Of a stretch of 64,000 bases of DNA, positions 62,092 to 64,000 are shown in pieces. Source of the stretch: CAZBME01 sp964645835 (GTDB lineage: Bacteria; Desulfobacterota; Syntrophia; Syntrophales; UBA8958); contig CAZYDG010000043.1 of the NCBI GenBank assembly GCA_964645835.1, positions 62,001 to 126,000 of the forward strand, written 5' to 3'. The notes beneath the pieces are model-generated. The model had not been told where the DNA came from and did no database searches. It was given only the letters and a program-made list of their open reading frames with translations. How positions within the stretch are numbered: position 1 is the stretch's first letter; each line of letters starts with the position of its first letter. The position numbers were made by a program, and so were the translations under genes.

Positions 62092-63095
62092 CCCTGAAAA
62101 AGCTTTGCACCAGATGCATCCTGCTGGTTGTGTTTTTTTGCCCCGCCGCCCTCCATGCCGCCGAGATTACGCCTTTTTATACGCAAAACCAGAGCCCCCT
62201 GATTTCGATATACGGCCTTCCGTCTATCGGAGAGGCAGCGGTTATGGCGCCGGGGAAGGGTGCTATGCGGTTGACGGTCGATGTGGCCAATAACTATACC
62301 ACAGAACAGAAGGGTCGGGAGTCGATACTCCTCGATGGGGAAAGTTCCCGATTTACGCTTCACGGCCGCTACGGTGTGGGGTCCCGGCTGGAAGCAGGTA
62401 TCGAGGTCCCCTATATTATCATCGGCGGCGGTTTTCTCGACAGCTTCATCGAAGGCTATCATCACACCTTCGGTTTCCCCAACGGCGGCCGGGACCAAGC
62501 CCCACAGAACCGGCTGGTTTACCAGTATGTAAAGGACGGCCAGATGCGATTGAACATGGTCCAATCAGGGACCGGTCTTGGCGACGTCCGTCTGACAGGA
62601 GGATGGCAGTTCTTCAAGGGTGAAGCCAAAATGCCGGGTGAAATCGCTCTGCGAGCCTCTCTGAAGCTGCCCACTGGGGATAGCGACACCCTTCGGGGGA
62701 GCGGCAGTACGGACCTGGCCCTATGGTTGGTGGGGAAAAAGGATTTCCAGATGCCGTTGGGGTGCGGGTCCGTCTTCGGCGGTATGGGCGCCATGGCCAT
62801 GACGGGTGGCAAGGTTCTGAAAGATCAGCAGCGCCCCATGGTCGGATTCGGTACCCTGGGTATCGGCTGGAGTCCCTTAAACTGGCTGGCACTCAAGGTT
62901 CAGGCCGACAGCCATACACCCTTCTACCGGGACAGCGACTTCAGACAAGTGGACGGTGCTTCCGTTCAACTGACCATGGGCGGTACACTGGCCTTTTCTC
63001 CTCAGACAGCCCTCGATATCGGCGTTTCGGAAGACCTTACCGTGACGACTTCCCCGGATGTTGTGTTTCATTTGTCCCTCTCCCATAAATTCTAA
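62088..63095 (+). CDS. DUF3187-like outer-membrane beta-barrel protein
   Basis: 335 residues with a signal peptide (TRCILLVVFFCPAALHAA). The mature chain is rich in alternating hydrophobic residues and glycines (LEAGIEVPYIIIGGGFLDSF, MPGEIALRASLKLPTGDSDT) and ends in a typical outer-membrane strand, VVFHLSLSHKF, with Phe last. It fits DUF3187. Possibly the exit or attachment site of the cluster's product. It overlaps the radical SAM gene by four bases and a repeat starts two bases after its stop. Confidence 0.8.
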   Translation: MTLKKLCTRCILLVVFFCPAALHAAEITPFYTQNQSPLISIYGLPSIGEAAVMAPGKGAMRLTVDVANNYTTEQKGRESILLDGESSRFTLHGRYGVGSRLEAGIEVPYIIIGGGFLDSFIEGYHHTFGFPNGGRDQAPQNRLVYQYVKDGQMRLNMVQSGTGLGDVRLTGGWQFFKGEAKMPGEIALRASLKLPTGDSDTLRGSGSTDLALWLVGKKDFQMPLGCGSVFGGMGAMAMTGGKVLKDQQRPMVGFGTLGIGWSPLNWLALKVQADSHTPFYRDSDFRQVDGASVQLTMGGTLAFSPQTALDIGVSEDLTVTTSPDVVFHLSLSHKF

Positions 63096-63096
63096 C

Positions 63097-63290
63097 AGGC
63101 TGTTGAAAAACGTCCATCTGCTGCTTTCGCGGGAAACCTCCCCCTGCACCCCCTCCAGAGGGGGACACGTCTGCTGCGTTGCGCCGCAAGCTTCGTTGTG
63201 GCTTTTCCGGGGACACGTTCCGATCCCTTCGGGCTTCCGGAACATGTCCCCGATGCTCATTCCTCAGCATTTCATGAATGATTTGAACAG
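63097..63290 (+). repeat. Degenerate, expanded mosaic repeat, copy 12
   Basis: Left end AGGCTGTTGAAAAACGTCCA immediately after the upstream stop; right end only ATTTGAACAG. Between them are an insertion with CCCCTCCAGAGGGGGACACG, the usual TGCTGCGTTGCGCCGCAAGC core, and a hairpin of 14/15 matching bases, CGGGGACACGTTCCG at 63208 and CGGAACATGTCCCCG at 63238. Confidence 0.75.
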
Positions 63291-63462
63291 AATTCCTGTT
63301 TCATAAAGGATGTCTTCCCGGGGGGACAAAAACCCGTAATTCGCGAATTGATCGCCATCGTCGATCTTGTCGTGGGGAAAACATGACGAAAGATGGGAGA
63401 ACGAAAAAAAAGGACCGTCTGTGTCATTGTCGGGGCTTTTGTAATCTTTCGATAATATGGAT
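63291..63462. other. Gene-free stretch between repeat copies
   Basis: 172 bases between the degenerate copy and the partial copy at 63463. Short open frames exist on both strands but none has a ribosome site or a recognisable family. Confidence 0.4.
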
Positions 63463-63507
63463 TTCATTTTTGCACGCCTTGCAGATGGACGTTTTTCAAC
63501 AGCTTGC
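63463..63507 (-). repeat. Partial mosaic repeat, copy 13
   Basis: TTTTTGCACGCCTTGCAGATGG then ACGTTTTTCAACAGCTTGCT, a short hybrid. The end is the reverse complement of the head at 63097 (24 of 25 bases). Confidence 0.75.
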
Positions 63508-64000
63508 TAGTAATACGTTGCCAGTCCTTCGGGGATCTGCTCGACTTGATCCAGATCATCCCAAAGTGACGGTTGTTCGTTCCGTGCCGATTCTCTTCCG
63601 CCTTGCCGGTACGTTGTCTCGTCTTCAACCGAATAGCCTAAATATCGCCTGCCGAAACGGAAGATGTCAGCATGATGAAGTTCTTTTTCACGGCTAACGG
63701 ACCAGCGTTCAATGACAACTTTTTTCTGCGTGCTGATCTGAATTTTCTTAAACATATTTTGATAAGAAACGGAGGACCTGATGGCCGTATCGCAGTAATG
63801 GGCGACGAGAGAACAGTCTTTGAAATCGACATCAGGCCAGCAGGATGGATGGAAAAAGAGGCCCTCTCCTTCTCTCAGGTTCCATGCCCCCTCGTGGATA
63901 TTCCTGTCCTGCAGGGTTTTAATTTGCCGCCGGATCTTTTCCGGGTGGCCTTTGAGTTGGAGGCTTCGGATCATCCCCGCTTCCGTCAATGATTCATGGG
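63507..64000 (-). CDS. Protein of unknown function, runs off the right edge
   Basis: A minus-strand frame with stop TAG at 63507-63509, open to the window edge; the first possible start inside the window is TTG at 63989, so the N-terminus is probably outside. About 160 residues are visible. It is hydrophilic, with FFHPSCWPDVDFKDCSLVAH and FRFGRRYLGYSVEDETTYRQ, and ends SLWDDLDQVEQIPEGLATYY. No family recognised. It is convergent with the DUF3187-like gene. Confidence 0.5.
   Translation of the reverse strand, partial: HESLTEAGMIRSLQLKGHPEKIRRQIKTLQDRNIHEGAWNLREGEGLFFHPSCWPDVDFKDCSLVAHYCDTAIRSSVSYQNMFKKIQISTQKKVVIERWSVSREKELHHADIFRFGRRYLGYSVEDETTYRQGGRESARNEQPSLWDDLDQVEQIPEGLATYY

Noticed and set aside
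63264..63467. 67-codon minus-strand open frame
   Set aside because: Lies in the repeat-bounded non-coding segment, has no family and no ribosome site.
8417..63507. CRISPR array
   Set aside because: Repeat copies are kilobases apart without regular spacers and no cas gene is present.
1..64000. Insertion sequence, prophage or tRNA gene
   Set aside because: I found no transposase, integrase, phage structural gene or tRNA-like cloverleaf; the repeats carry no coding capacity.

Overview
The window is a chromosomal segment of a Gram-negative, probably anaerobic bacterium. It has a complete lipid A, heptose and outer-membrane assembly locus, B12-dependent radical SAM proteins and ferredoxin-like proteins. 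Gene content and the dense mosaic repeats fit a Desulfobacterota (delta-proteobacterial, Syntrophus-like) genome; that placement is inference, since no rRNA or tRNA gene was seen.

Layout. (1) 1-4656: end of pstC, then pstA, pstB, cysD and a cysN-cysC fusion in one tightly packed + strand operon (Pst-type ABC transporter plus sulfate activation to PAPS), followed by an unknown gene at 4668. (2) 5260-16901: surface polysaccharide cluster with GT4, a three-gene route to an L-6-deoxy-HexNAc nucleotide sugar (RmlD-like reductase, CapE/WbjB-like dehydratase, WecB-like epimerase), a WbuB-like GT4 fused to a GT2, a WbpV-like reductase, a PglC-like initiating transferase, a WbpM/FlaA1-like dehydratase and a GT9. 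(3) 34543 down to 16870 (- strand): a long outer-membrane biogenesis array, in transcription order lysS, lolC/E, lolD, bamA, skp/ompH, lpxD, lpxA, a Gfo/Idh/MocA oxidoreductase, lpxB, msbA, lpxK, lpxL, waaF, gmhB, waaC and a small GTG-started Trm112-family gene. (4) 34.7-43.1 kb: ssb, a YVTN beta-propeller protein with a CFI-box C-terminus, tatA, a RodZ-like gene, an inositol monophosphatase, a membrane protein, an iron-sulfur protein with a winged helix, and a glutamate-synthase-like FMN enzyme. (5) 43.4-50.2 kb: an RND efflux operon with its TetR regulator and a perfect palindrome upstream of tetR. (6) 50.4-63.1 kb: a biosynthetic cluster resembling aryl-polyene clusters (AMP ligase, FabZ-like dehydratase, FabG-like reductase, LolA-like protein, DUF3261-like lipoprotein, ammonia-lyase, hot-dog thioesterase, GT2), with added features: two B12-binding radical SAM enzymes, a one-chain FakA-DegV fusion and a DUF3187-like outer-membrane protein. 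Ketosynthases and acyl carrier proteins are not in the window.

The most striking non-coding feature is a roughly 122-bp imperfect-palindromic repeat at 13 sites (10 full, 3 partial or degenerate), nearly always between co-directional genes and often within a few bases of a stop codon. Copies carry interchangeable hairpin modules, and one has a second repeat nested in it.
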